Assembly: GCA_028874215.1 (NCBI GenBank)
Contig: JAPPLF010000049.1
Span: forward strand, 62,001 to 126,000
Direction of reading: 5' to 3'
Length of the DNA: 64,000 nt
Source of the DNA: Acidobacteriota bacterium
GTDB lineage: Bacteria > Acidobacteriota > UBA6911 > RPQK01 > JAJDTT01
Shown here: piece after piece, positions 26,778 through 35,097 of the stretch
Position numbering within the stretch: position 1 is the stretch's first letter
Layout: every line of letters starts with the position of its first letter
Notes under the pieces: model-generated
What the model was told of the DNA's origin: nothing
What the model saw: the letters and a program-made list of their open reading frames with translations, nothing else
Database searches by the model: none
Program-made: the position numbers and the translations under genes

Positions 26778-29366
26778 GTGAGCGAATCGACAACACCCTG
26801 CCATCACGACATAACTCCAAGATTTCGTATACTCATACCGCCTCGTCTCTCTGATAGGAACGGCGGAAGCTCCACGTCCCACGGCGGAGTGCGCTTCTCC
26901 GCAGGTATCGGCACAGCGTCCGTTTACTTGCTTCTTTGGGTCTGCTGGCTGAGCTTCGTCCTGTCCATGGCGTGGGTTGGTGCCGCGCCCACAGCGTCAA
27001 TCACCCAGCAGGATGAACGTCGGGAACAGGCGGTTTTCATCCTGCGTCAGGCATTGGAAGAAGGCCGCCAGTGGACCAAAGTGCGAGCCGCGGAGGCACT
27101 GCTCTGGAATGGCTACTCCGTGGGAGTCAAGGACGCGCTGGAAAAGGAATTGGCCAGCGCGGGTCCCTTCTATCGCATCGGGTTGTGGAGAGCGCTGGCT
27201 AAAGCGCAAGGCAATGATCAAGCGGCCGCCAAAAGGTATGTCGGAAAGATCCGCGATGCCTTTCTGGATGTCCAAGGTGTTGACCGAGTGCATGCCGTGG
27301 AAGCGCTGGCCAAACTGGGCTACTCCGAGAGGCCGGCGGAACTCCTACAGGTCGCGAGCGAAGAAACAGGCTCTTTTCGCGCCTTCGCCCGGTGGGCCTT
27401 GGCCAACTCAGGGGACGCTGACGATGAAGGGGCTCTGGCTGAGCTTCTGGATTTTTCGGACGGGCGCGCCAACGTCAGTTACGCATTCCGAAACCTGAAA
27501 AAGATCCAGCCCACTACCTTGGCTCGATTAGAAAGAGTCGCGTTCAGCGCATCCTCCGAGGACCGCAGCCGAGTCTATGCCCTGGGCGCCGGTTTCGTCC
27601 ATTCCTCCGGAGAACGGAGGTCGAAGGCTCGGCAGGAGCTGTTGAAATACCTCACAACGGGGAACACGGCGCAGAAAGTCGAAGTGTGCGGCGCCCTTGG
27701 AGCTTCGGGAGATCGGCAAGATGAGGGTGTGCTGGAAGCCCTGTTGAGGAGCGGAGACATCGATGTGCGCGTCGGCGCCGCCAACGCCCTCTTGCGTATC
27801 GAACGCCGGCAACATCGGGGTTTAAGTTGGCTGGATTGGGCCGTGATGCTTTTTTACGGCTCTGCGGTATTGGGGGTCGGATGGTTTCTATCGCGCAAGT
27901 TGAAAAGTACCGAGGAATTTTTTGTCGGCGGACGAAACATGAATTCCTTCGCCATTGGCATATCCCTTTTCGCCACTCTGCTCAGCACGGTTTCCTACCT
28001 GGCTCATCCCGGGGAGATGATCAAACATGGCCCCGTAGTTCTCGCCAGTGTGGCCATGATCCCGCTCATCTATGTCATCGTCGGCTACGGCCTGATTCCG
28101 TATCTGGTGCGTCTGCCCGTCACCAGCGCCTACGAGATCCTGGAAGGCCGGCTCGGAACCCGGATCCGATTGCTGGGGTCGTTCATTTTCATTGTCACCC
28201 GGCTGGTATGGATGGCGCTGATGATTTACCTCACCGGAAGAGTCATGGTCGTGGTGTTAGGTTGGTCTCTGGAAACTCTCCCTTATATCGTGATCGTGGC
28301 TGGATTCGTCACCGTGATCTACACGGCACTGGGCGGCCTGCGTGCCGTGGTGATCACCGACGTGACCCAGTTTTTCATTCTTTTCGGGGGGGCGGTTCTC
28401 ACGATTGCGTTGATCAATCGTGAACTGGGCAGCTTTTATGCTTGGTTTCCAACGTCCTGGGCCCCCAACTGGGACGTTCAGCCCGTTTTCTCCTTGGACC
28501 CGGCAGTACGCGCCACTGTTGTGGGCGCCTTTCTGAACAGCCTGATCTACTGGATCTGTACGGCCGGTTCCGACCAACTGGCGATTCAACGCTATTTGGC
28601 CACCCGGGACGCCACGGCGGCACGACGCGCTTTCCTGGTCAACTCCGTGGCCGGCATCTTCATTACCGTGGTCCTGGCGTTAGTCGGATTTGCGCTGCTT
28701 GGCTTTTTCAGTGTGAATCCGCACCTCATTCCCGACGGTCAAAGTCTGCTTGAAGATGCCGACTATATATTTCCGCACTACGTTGCAAACTATCTCCCTA
28801 TCGGCTTGGCCGGATTGGTCATTGTGGCAATGTTTGCTGCCGTGATGTCCAGTCTTGATTCTGGGATCAACTCTGTTTCTACGGTCATCATGGTCGATTT
28901 CCTCAATCGGTCCAATAGGGGCACGGAAAGACATCACCTGGCGACAGCGCGCTATCTCACTGTGGGCATTGGAGTAGCCGTAGTCTTGATCAGTTCCATC
29001 ATCGACAAGGTGCCCGGTAACATCCAGGAGGTGGCAGTCAAGACCAACTACCTCTTTCTCGTCCCCCTGTTCATTCTCTTTTTTCTGGCCTTGTTCGTAT
29101 CCTTTGCCACCCCTTTTGGGGCGGCGTTTGGAGCCATTTACAGTTTTTTGGCAGGCGCTCTGATCGCGTTCTGGGACGTGTTGACCGGCCAGCCCGGTGT
29201 GAGCTTTCAATGGATTGCCGTCGTTTCCTTACTGGCGGGCCTGATCTTTGGCCCGCTCTTAAGCATGCTTCCGACGCGCGAAAAAGGCTGGAAGACAAAT
29301 CTCATGTGGGGCAGTTTAGCCCTATTGCCCTGGCTGCTGATTTCTTACCTGGTGGCGGGACACTGA
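26778..29366 (+). CDS. HEAT-repeat / sodium:solute symporter fusion protein
   Basis: This is an 862-residue two-part protein. Residues 45-70 form a hydrophobic export segment. Residues about 75-345 are an alpha-helical repeat region of HEAT type (for example RAAEALLWNGYSVGVKDALE, VHAVEALAKLGY, DIDVRVGAANALLRIE). From about 347 a complete SSS-family transporter follows, starting LSWLDWAVMLFYG, with GGRNMNSFAIGISLFATLLS, the core of about 13 helices and AAVMSSLDSGINSVSTV. SSS proteins co-transport sugars, sialic acid or other organic solutes with sodium. The HEAT domain should face the periplasm if the first segment is a signal. GTG 26778 is used; GTG 26889 is another possible start. Confidence 0.85.
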   Translation: MSESTTPCHHDITPRFRILIPPRLSDRNGGSSTSHGGVRFSAGIGTASVYLLLWVCWLSFVLSMAWVGAAPTASITQQDERREQAVFILRQALEEGRQWTKVRAAEALLWNGYSVGVKDALEKELASAGPFYRIGLWRALAKAQGNDQAAAKRYVGKIRDAFLDVQGVDRVHAVEALAKLGYSERPAELLQVASEETGSFRAFARWALANSGDADDEGALAELLDFSDGRANVSYAFRNLKKIQPTTLARLERVAFSASSEDRSRVYALGAGFVHSSGERRSKARQELLKYLTTGNTAQKVEVCGALGASGDRQDEGVLEALLRSGDIDVRVGAANALLRIERRQHRGLSWLDWAVMLFYGSAVLGVGWFLSRKLKSTEEFFVGGRNMNSFAIGISLFATLLSTVSYLAHPGEMIKHGPVVLASVAMIPLIYVIVGYGLIPYLVRLPVTSAYEILEGRLGTRIRLLGSFIFIVTRLVWMALMIYLTGRVMVVVLGWSLETLPYIVIVAGFVTVIYTALGGLRAVVITDVTQFFILFGGAVLTIALINRELGSFYAWFPTSWAPNWDVQPVFSLDPAVRATVVGAFLNSLIYWICTAGSDQLAIQRYLATRDATAARRAFLVNSVAGIFITVVLALVGFALLGFFSVNPHLIPDGQSLLEDADYIFPHYVANYLPIGLAGLVIVAMFAAVMSSLDSGINSVSTVIMVDFLNRSNRGTERHHLATARYLTVGIGVAVVLISSIIDKVPGNIQEVAVKTNYLFLVPLFILFFLALFVSFATPFGAAFGAIYSFLAGALIAFWDVLTGQPGVSFQWIAVVSLLAGLIFGPLLSMLPTREKGWKTNLMWGSLALLPWLLISYLVAGH

Positions 29367-29401
29367 AGAATAGAGGAGTATTCGGGAAAGCAAGCCGCTG
29401 T

Positions 29402-29421
29402 GGTGGTTCGACTGAACCACC
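29402..29421. other. Perfect 8-bp-stem hairpin after the symporter gene
   Basis: GGTGGTTC, loop GACT and GAACCACC form a perfect stem 36 bases after the stop. A GGAACCACCG run recurs at 29471-29480. It may attenuate read-through between the symporter and the propeller gene; there is no T tract. Confidence 0.45.
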
Positions 29422-29537
29422 GCCAAAGGGTCGCAAGAAGCGACTGGGCGAATCCGCGGAGCGCGACGTGAGGAACCACCGCAGATCGTCGGGCAATTTC
29501 CTGACTTTAATTGTCACGTGGTCGTGGAGGGTGATCG

Positions 29538-30644
29538 GTGAAGAGAGTTGAAATATTTTCAGAGGGCTATTTCTTAAGCCAGCCGGACGAAAACGGAGCC
29601 TATCCCAGGCACTGCCAGATCGTCCGCTTGGCGGACGACACTTTGATTGCGTCCGTCGGATTCCACCTCGAAATCGGAACCGGGCGCAGTTATAGCCGGA
29701 TCTTCCGCTCTGACGATCGGGGGAGCAGTTGGCAAGATCAGGGCCCGATGTGGGACTGGCATTCGTCCGGGAAGAGCGGTCGGCTCAATGTGAGCCGGAC
29801 CCGGAACGGGAAGTTGCTGGGATTAGGGATGCTCTGGGACACTCCCGCTGCCGGCGAGACCTACTATGACCGCAAGACTGGGGGAGCTTCCCACACTGAG
29901 CTGATCTTCTCCGTCTCAGATGATCAGGGTGTCAGCTGGAGTCCTGTCAGGTCCATTCCCATGTGTTATCCCGAGCCTCCCGAAGTGGGCGGAGTGATTT
30001 GTGCCACCCGGCAAGGAGACTGGCTGGCTCCTTTCGCGCCCTGGCTGGATCACACCGGCACGAACGCCAATCAGGGAAAAGCGGCCGTCATGATAAGCCA
30101 TGATCAGGGAGAGAGTTGGCCCGATTTTGCCGAATTCATGGAGGATCCTTCCGGGAAAATTGCCTACCAAGAGGTGTGGGTGGAAGAGATGGCCGACGGC
30201 GGACTTCTCGGCATTGCTTATGCTCGTGATATGGAAGCGGGTGAAGACCTGCCTGTTCAATACAGTATTTCCCGGGACGGGGGCAAGAGCTTCTGCTCCA
30301 ATCGATCCACCACGCTGATCGGCCAGACGACCGCTGTTCACGCACTCCCAGATGGCCGGGTAGCCTGTGCTTTCAACCGGCGGTACGGCAATCCTCCCGG
30401 TGTTGGGTTTGCCACCGCCCGTCCCGACGAAAAAGGTTTTCATCTTGAGTTCGAAGAAATCCTCTGGAAGGCAGTCGCCGGTTTCCGGGAGGAGGATCAG
30501 GATACGGAGGCCATGTACTGGGCCGACTTTGCCTTCGGAGAGCCCCGAATTGCGACCTTTTCTGACGGGTCTTTTTTCGTTGGGTTCTGGTGTCACGAGA
30601 AGGACATCCACGGTAGCCGTTACTGCCACTTCCGGCTTCGCTGA
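29538..30644 (+). CDS. Sialidase-like Asp-box beta-propeller protein (no signal peptide)
   Basis: This is a 368-residue protein with several Asp-box-like turns (SDDRGSSWQDQG, SDDQGVSWSPV, SHDQGESWPDF, SRDGGKSFCSN) typical of a six-bladed BNR/sialidase fold. No secretion signal is seen, so it is probably cytosolic. Sialidase-fold enzymes cleave terminal sialic or related acids, but many relatives act on other glycosides or are lyases; the classic N-terminal FRIP motif is absent. GTG 29538 follows GGAGG. The C-terminal FWCHEKDIHGSRYCHFRLR resembles the end of the propeller at 60810, marking them as one subfamily. Confidence 0.8.
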   Translation: MKRVEIFSEGYFLSQPDENGAYPRHCQIVRLADDTLIASVGFHLEIGTGRSYSRIFRSDDRGSSWQDQGPMWDWHSSGKSGRLNVSRTRNGKLLGLGMLWDTPAAGETYYDRKTGGASHTELIFSVSDDQGVSWSPVRSIPMCYPEPPEVGGVICATRQGDWLAPFAPWLDHTGTNANQGKAAVMISHDQGESWPDFAEFMEDPSGKIAYQEVWVEEMADGGLLGIAYARDMEAGEDLPVQYSISRDGGKSFCSNRSTTLIGQTTAVHALPDGRVACAFNRRYGNPPGVGFATARPDEKGFHLEFEEILWKAVAGFREEDQDTEAMYWADFAFGEPRIATFSDGSFFVGFWCHEKDIHGSRYCHFRLR

Positions 30645-30791
30645 CCGGAAGGGACTCCGAGTGAGAGCCTCGGCTGCGGCTGTTTCAGGAGTTGGCCACC
30701 AATTTGGGGCCAAGAATCAGATTCCACGCCAGTTGATTCGAAATGACCAACGAGCTTTCGAATAGTTCGTATTTTCGTAAGGGAGGGAACG

Positions 30792-32057
30792 GTGGACTCT
30801 ACAAGGAAGAACCGGTATCGGAGTAACCTGGAAGAACAGTCCAGCCGGCGCGAATTCATTCAGGTTGGATCGAGGCATCTGGCAGCCGTTGGCGTCGCGG
30901 GGCTGTCTGCGACCTCAACCAGGAGCTTCACCACGGTGCGAGAGGAGATCCAGATGAGAGACTTCCTACTGCGGCTGCGTAAACCTCGGGTAGTGGCCGA
31001 AACAGCGTCCGGACACTGCTGGTATCCGGGCCTGGAGAAGTTTTCGACTGGTGAGTTGATGCTCAATCATTCCTTGAACGCGGATGTCAATACCAATCTC
31101 ACCAACACTCAGGCGGTTTACGTTTCCACCGACGAGGGGCTGAACTTTGATTTTGCTTACGATGTGAATGGATTTCACAACGGCTGCGGCGAGCCCAGGA
31201 TCAGTCTGCCCGATGGCCGGATCATCGGCACTTCGACCTACTTGAAACCGGATCCCGCCGGACAGTCCCGCCGCTTCTCCGCACACCGATGGACATACGA
31301 TCGGGGAGGGAAGCGCTATATGGTGGAGCCGTGGGGAGCTGTGGTGGAAGGACTGCCGCGTGATGTCGAACCCTGGCCCCGGGAGAGCCGCACCTGGTGG
31401 GCCCGAATTAACTGGTTCAGCGATATTCTGGAACTGGACCAATTCGTCGCTACGATCTCCGTGCGGTTCGAGGGTGACGCTCGGTGGGGCACCGTCGCAG
31501 TGGCCTCGAACGATGGAGGGCGTCACTGGCGCTATCTGTCCACAATCGCCGGACCCGACTCCGTACCCGATGCCAAGGAGGGCTTCGATGAGCCCTGCCT
31601 GGTGCAACTGGCAGACGGAGACCTGATGTGTGTGAGCCGAGTCGGTACCGGAGAAGATCAGAAGTTGGCGCGCGCCTACAGCGGTGACGGCGGAAAGAGT
31701 TGGTCTCGGGTGGACCGGCTGCCGGCTTACAGTGTCGCCCCCCAGTTGCTTCGACTGGCCAATGGTGCTTTGACGCTTGTGACGGGTCGGCCGGGACTCT
31801 TTTTATGGATTTCCGGCGATTCCCGTGGCCGGAAGTGGGAATCCGTCGACCTCATGGCTCATCACAATCGAACGGTTCCAAGTTCCTTTCAGATGAATGC
31901 AAAACAGACATCGGCGTACATCGATCTGATCGAGGTCTCTCCGAACCGGGTTTTCCTGGTTTACGACCGGACTCCGTTCGGCTGGGAACCGGTTCCTCCC
32001 AATTCCGGCGAGCGCAGCCGAATCTATCTGTTGGAAGTCAAGATCGATCGGGTCTAG
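30792..32057 (+). CDS. Tat-exported sialidase-like Asp-box propeller
   Basis: This 421-residue protein carries a Tat motif, SSRREFIQVGSRHLAAVGVAG (residues 18-38; written here in part as SRREFI). Repeated turns such as SNDGGRHWRYL and SGDGGKSWSRVD define a BNR propeller. The conserved GEPRISLPDGRIIG block is the first blade, and CLVQLADGDLMCVSRVG a later one. It is probably a periplasmic glycosidase or lyase acting on acidic sugars. It starts at GTG 30792 after a GGAGGG run. It follows the cytosolic-type propeller by 147 bases on the same strand. Confidence 0.8.
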   Translation: MDSTRKNRYRSNLEEQSSRREFIQVGSRHLAAVGVAGLSATSTRSFTTVREEIQMRDFLLRLRKPRVVAETASGHCWYPGLEKFSTGELMLNHSLNADVNTNLTNTQAVYVSTDEGLNFDFAYDVNGFHNGCGEPRISLPDGRIIGTSTYLKPDPAGQSRRFSAHRWTYDRGGKRYMVEPWGAVVEGLPRDVEPWPRESRTWWARINWFSDILELDQFVATISVRFEGDARWGTVAVASNDGGRHWRYLSTIAGPDSVPDAKEGFDEPCLVQLADGDLMCVSRVGTGEDQKLARAYSGDGGKSWSRVDRLPAYSVAPQLLRLANGALTLVTGRPGLFLWISGDSRGRKWESVDLMAHHNRTVPSSFQMNAKQTSAYIDLIEVSPNRVFLVYDRTPFGWEPVPPNSGERSRIYLLEVKIDRV

Positions 32058-32285
32058 TAATCGTTCAGGTTTAGGAATTGTTTTCTGCGTGCCGTCCGTC
32101 AGCAGTCGTGATTCAGACTCGGGTGAGAAGCAGCCATGTGCTGCAAAAAGGAACCTGGAACGCTGCGTTGACGAGCGGAGGACAGGCTTCCGCACTCCAG
32201 GATGCCGCCATTAGATTGTTACCGAGGGTTTGATGCCGGCCGGCGAAGCACGGCTGACAGTAAGGATCTTCAGAGGAGGAACGAA

Positions 32286-34124
32286 TTGGAGAACCGAAGA
32301 GTCTTTTTGAAAGAGTTGGCAACGGTTTCTGCACTGGCTACGGCTTGTAGTCAGGAGAGTGCAGGTCCTGCCGTGAGGTCACGATCGATTCCAAGAGACC
32401 GCCTTGCGGCTCGCCGCCGTAATCGTCGGCTGGTGTGGAACAACGACGGAAGTGACATCCAGAGTACTGCCCGTGGGCGGGGAACGTTCCCGGCACCGGT
32501 TCGGTCGGTGGATCAATACTTGAGTTACACCATGAAATACCTGGAAGGAACTCAGGTGAACTCCATCTTTTACAATGGCCACACGAACGAACCTGATTGG
32601 GAGTTTCCCACCGAGAAGATTGCCGTCCTGGCGCCCAACCCGGTCAAACACGTCGTCGACTTCGCTCGTCGTAACGGGATGGAGTTCTTCTATTCCATTC
32701 GAATGAATGATACGCATGCCGCCTACTTCCCTCCCAATCGAGGGTACTGGGTGCCGTTTCGGCTCCAGCACCCCGAGTTGCTGCTCGGTTACATCTCGCA
32801 GGAACATTGGGAAAAAAAATATCTGCCCTGGGTCATGAAATTCATCCGGTTGGAGGAACAGAGGGCACAGCAGGGAAAAACACCCTCCAATGTACTTCCC
32901 TCAGAGTCCGAGCTGAGACGCCAAGTCGTCGCGGAGAATCCCCTCAAGGACGTGCTGGACCGAAGGGGATTGGCGTCCCGGGATCTCTGGTCGTGGCCTG
33001 CCTACAATTACGCATTGGAGGGAACCCGGGCCCATTTTCTGGAAGTCGTCGAAGGCATCTGCCAGCGCTATGACGTCGACGGAGTCGAACTGGACTGGAT
33101 CCGGATGCCCATGTTTTTCAAGCTGGGCGAGCAGCGGCGAAACATTCCCATCATGAACGATTTCGTTCACCAGGTGCGCCGGCGGCTCGATCATTTCGCT
33201 CAGCAGAAGGGCCGGCCGATTCTCCTTGCCGTGCGTGTTCCGGACAGCATGGAGCTGTGTCTTGCGGTAGGACTGGATCCGGAAACCTGGACGGAGCAGG
33301 GATGGGTCGACTTGTTGATGGCCGGTTCGGGATTGATGCCCTTCTCCATTCCCATGAAGGAATGGGTTGAATTGGGACAACGGCACGAGGTCCCCGTTTA
33401 CGGTTGCCTGGACCGCATTCATCCCTTGTTCCGAACCGGCCGGCCCAAGTTCGATGTCCGGGACCCGGCCATCACCAACGACGACCCTTCCAACTATGAC
33501 GCGGTCCGCGCCGCCGCCCACCGTTTCTGGCAAGAAGGAGTCGATGGCATTTACCTCTATGACTGGCACACTCATCACGGACCCACTGATCCGGAGGATT
33601 TCGGCACAGTGCCGAGGCTGGCAGAGCCCGCCGAGCTGGCTCACGGAAACAAGCTGTACCAGGTTGACCCCGATTTTCCGGTTCGGCCTGGGCAGGGGGC
33701 TCTGGCCGATGCCTGCTATCCTGCTCAAATTCCCCGTGCACTCACCACGGTCAGCGGGGTGGCAGGTGTGGAGTTTACGCTGAATGTCTCGGATGCTCCC
33801 AATTCGATAGACCAAGCCATCCTTCTCATCCAGTGGAAGGGAGATGTGGATCAGCGGCGCGTCAGGTGGACCCTCAACGGTACTGCCGTTTCCGAAGCGT
33901 CTTCCGAACACGGCCGGGAGTGGATGGATCTCCAAAGCGGCTTCCCGCCGGGGGTCGAAAGATCAGGACCTAGTCAGGAGTCGTGGATCGGCCTGCAGTT
34001 GCCCGGGAATCTGATCAGAAAAGGACCGAATTCTCTTGAGTTGAGCGTGGAACCAGCTCAGCAAGGTGACCCATCGGTGCCTGTAGAGTTGCTTCAGGTG
34101 CGGCTTTCGACCTCAAGAGCGTAA
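32286..34124 (+). CDS. Exported TIM-barrel-like glycoside-hydrolase-type lipoprotein
   Basis: This is a 612-residue protein. The start is TTG 32286, supported by a strong GAGGAGG five to seven bases upstream. The N-terminus NRRVFLKEL...ATACSQ combines twin arginine and a lipobox-like ATAC. The body opens with LVWNNDGSDIQ and contains DVDGVELDWIRMP, LLAVRVPDSMELCLAVGLD and GIYLYDWHTHHG. This spacing resembles TIM-barrel hydrolases of the GH10-like/GHL superfamily, with Glu and Asp in GVELDW as candidate catalytic residues. A beta-sandwich follows from about residue 480 to the end. I cannot assign a CAZy family. A decayed paralogue lies at 59841. Confidence 0.65.
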   Translation: MENRRVFLKELATVSALATACSQESAGPAVRSRSIPRDRLAARRRNRRLVWNNDGSDIQSTARGRGTFPAPVRSVDQYLSYTMKYLEGTQVNSIFYNGHTNEPDWEFPTEKIAVLAPNPVKHVVDFARRNGMEFFYSIRMNDTHAAYFPPNRGYWVPFRLQHPELLLGYISQEHWEKKYLPWVMKFIRLEEQRAQQGKTPSNVLPSESELRRQVVAENPLKDVLDRRGLASRDLWSWPAYNYALEGTRAHFLEVVEGICQRYDVDGVELDWIRMPMFFKLGEQRRNIPIMNDFVHQVRRRLDHFAQQKGRPILLAVRVPDSMELCLAVGLDPETWTEQGWVDLLMAGSGLMPFSIPMKEWVELGQRHEVPVYGCLDRIHPLFRTGRPKFDVRDPAITNDDPSNYDAVRAAAHRFWQEGVDGIYLYDWHTHHGPTDPEDFGTVPRLAEPAELAHGNKLYQVDPDFPVRPGQGALADACYPAQIPRALTTVSGVAGVEFTLNVSDAPNSIDQAILLIQWKGDVDQRRVRWTLNGTAVSEASSEHGREWMDLQSGFPPGVERSGPSQESWIGLQLPGNLIRKGPNSLELSVEPAQQGDPSVPVELLQVRLSTSRA

Positions 34125-34216
34125 ATCGGTTGTGAAACCGGATCGATCTTGAGCCGTCCTCTTCCAACCTGCCGGCAAGATCAGACCGAAGTTTCATCCA
34201 CAGAGACAAGATCACT

Positions 34217-35038
34217 TCATGATCGCCAGGGTACTTCGTGAATCGGGGCAGACACCGAACCGTCACTGTGTATGGTCACGACCCGATACTGTGGGGGATG
34301 GATCTCCAGCACCATGCCCTGCTCGTAGTTGTGATGCAAACAGCGCCTGTAGGTCACCGAGCCGGTTCCGAATACCGGGATCCCGTCAATCCGATTCTCC
34401 CACGGATGGTGGGTGTGTCCGTGAAAGATGGCCAGCACCGGGGAACCGGCAATGAGTTCGTGGAGACGGTTCAGATCCGGCGGTGTCATTTCGTCAAACA
34501 TCGGAATGCCTATGGACACGGGAGGGTGATGGGTGAGAATGACAGTAGGGCAGCTCTGATTCAGTTGCTTCTTTAGCCAGTTAAAGGACTGGGAAGTCAA
34601 CGTGTAACGATTGGTCCCGGACGCTCCCCAGTCCAGGCTGAGAAAGCGAATTCCCTGCGCCTTCCACGTGTAGTTGAAAAGTGCCGTTCCGGGATCTGGA
34701 GCAAATAGCCTTTTCCGGCACTCTGGGCGGTTGTCGACATTCCCCGGAACATAATACCAGGGCAGATCCATTCCTTCGGCACGCATCCTGAGAGGTCCGG
34801 GAGCTGGTGACTTTTCTTCTAAACCATAGATCTTTTTGCCTGTTTCATAGGCCGAAGGATGCGACCAGTCCCGAATCATATCCCCAGTATCGACGATTAA
34901 AGAGGCATCATAAGCACCATCGGCTGCGATTTGCTTCAATACCGCCTTCAAGGCCTGTCCGGGAGCGTAAAAATAAACCAGCTCGTCGCAAGTGGTTCCC
35001 AGATGGGTGTCGGTGATGTGAATGAAGGTCAAGGACAT
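34217..35038 (-). CDS. Calcineurin-like phosphoesterase (CpdA-type) with GNVD variant
   Basis: The 273-residue cytosolic phosphoesterase has FIHITDTHLGT, IVDTGDMIRD, YYVPGNVDN, VILTHHPP and IFHGHTHHP in the family order. Class III phosphodiesterases such as CpdA hydrolyse cyclic nucleotides or other phosphodiesters with a dinuclear metal. The usual GNHD motif reads GNVD here, so the histidine thought to protonate the leaving group is missing. Activity may be weak or the substrate different. It converges on the TIM-barrel gene; the CRTAC1-like gene lies 59 bases upstream on the same strand. Confidence 0.82.
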   Translation of the reverse strand: MSLTFIHITDTHLGTTCDELVYFYAPGQALKAVLKQIAADGAYDASLIVDTGDMIRDWSHPSAYETGKKIYGLEEKSPAPGPLRMRAEGMDLPWYYVPGNVDNRPECRKRLFAPDPGTALFNYTWKAQGIRFLSLDWGASGTNRYTLTSQSFNWLKKQLNQSCPTVILTHHPPVSIGIPMFDEMTPPDLNRLHELIAGSPVLAIFHGHTHHPWENRIDGIPVFGTGSVTYRRCLHHNYEQGMVLEIHPPQYRVVTIHSDGSVSAPIHEVPWRS

Positions 35039-35097
35039 GATTTCACCCCCTGTGGCTCTTCCATTTGACGATTCAGACCGTGGCTCCGCGGCTGGTG

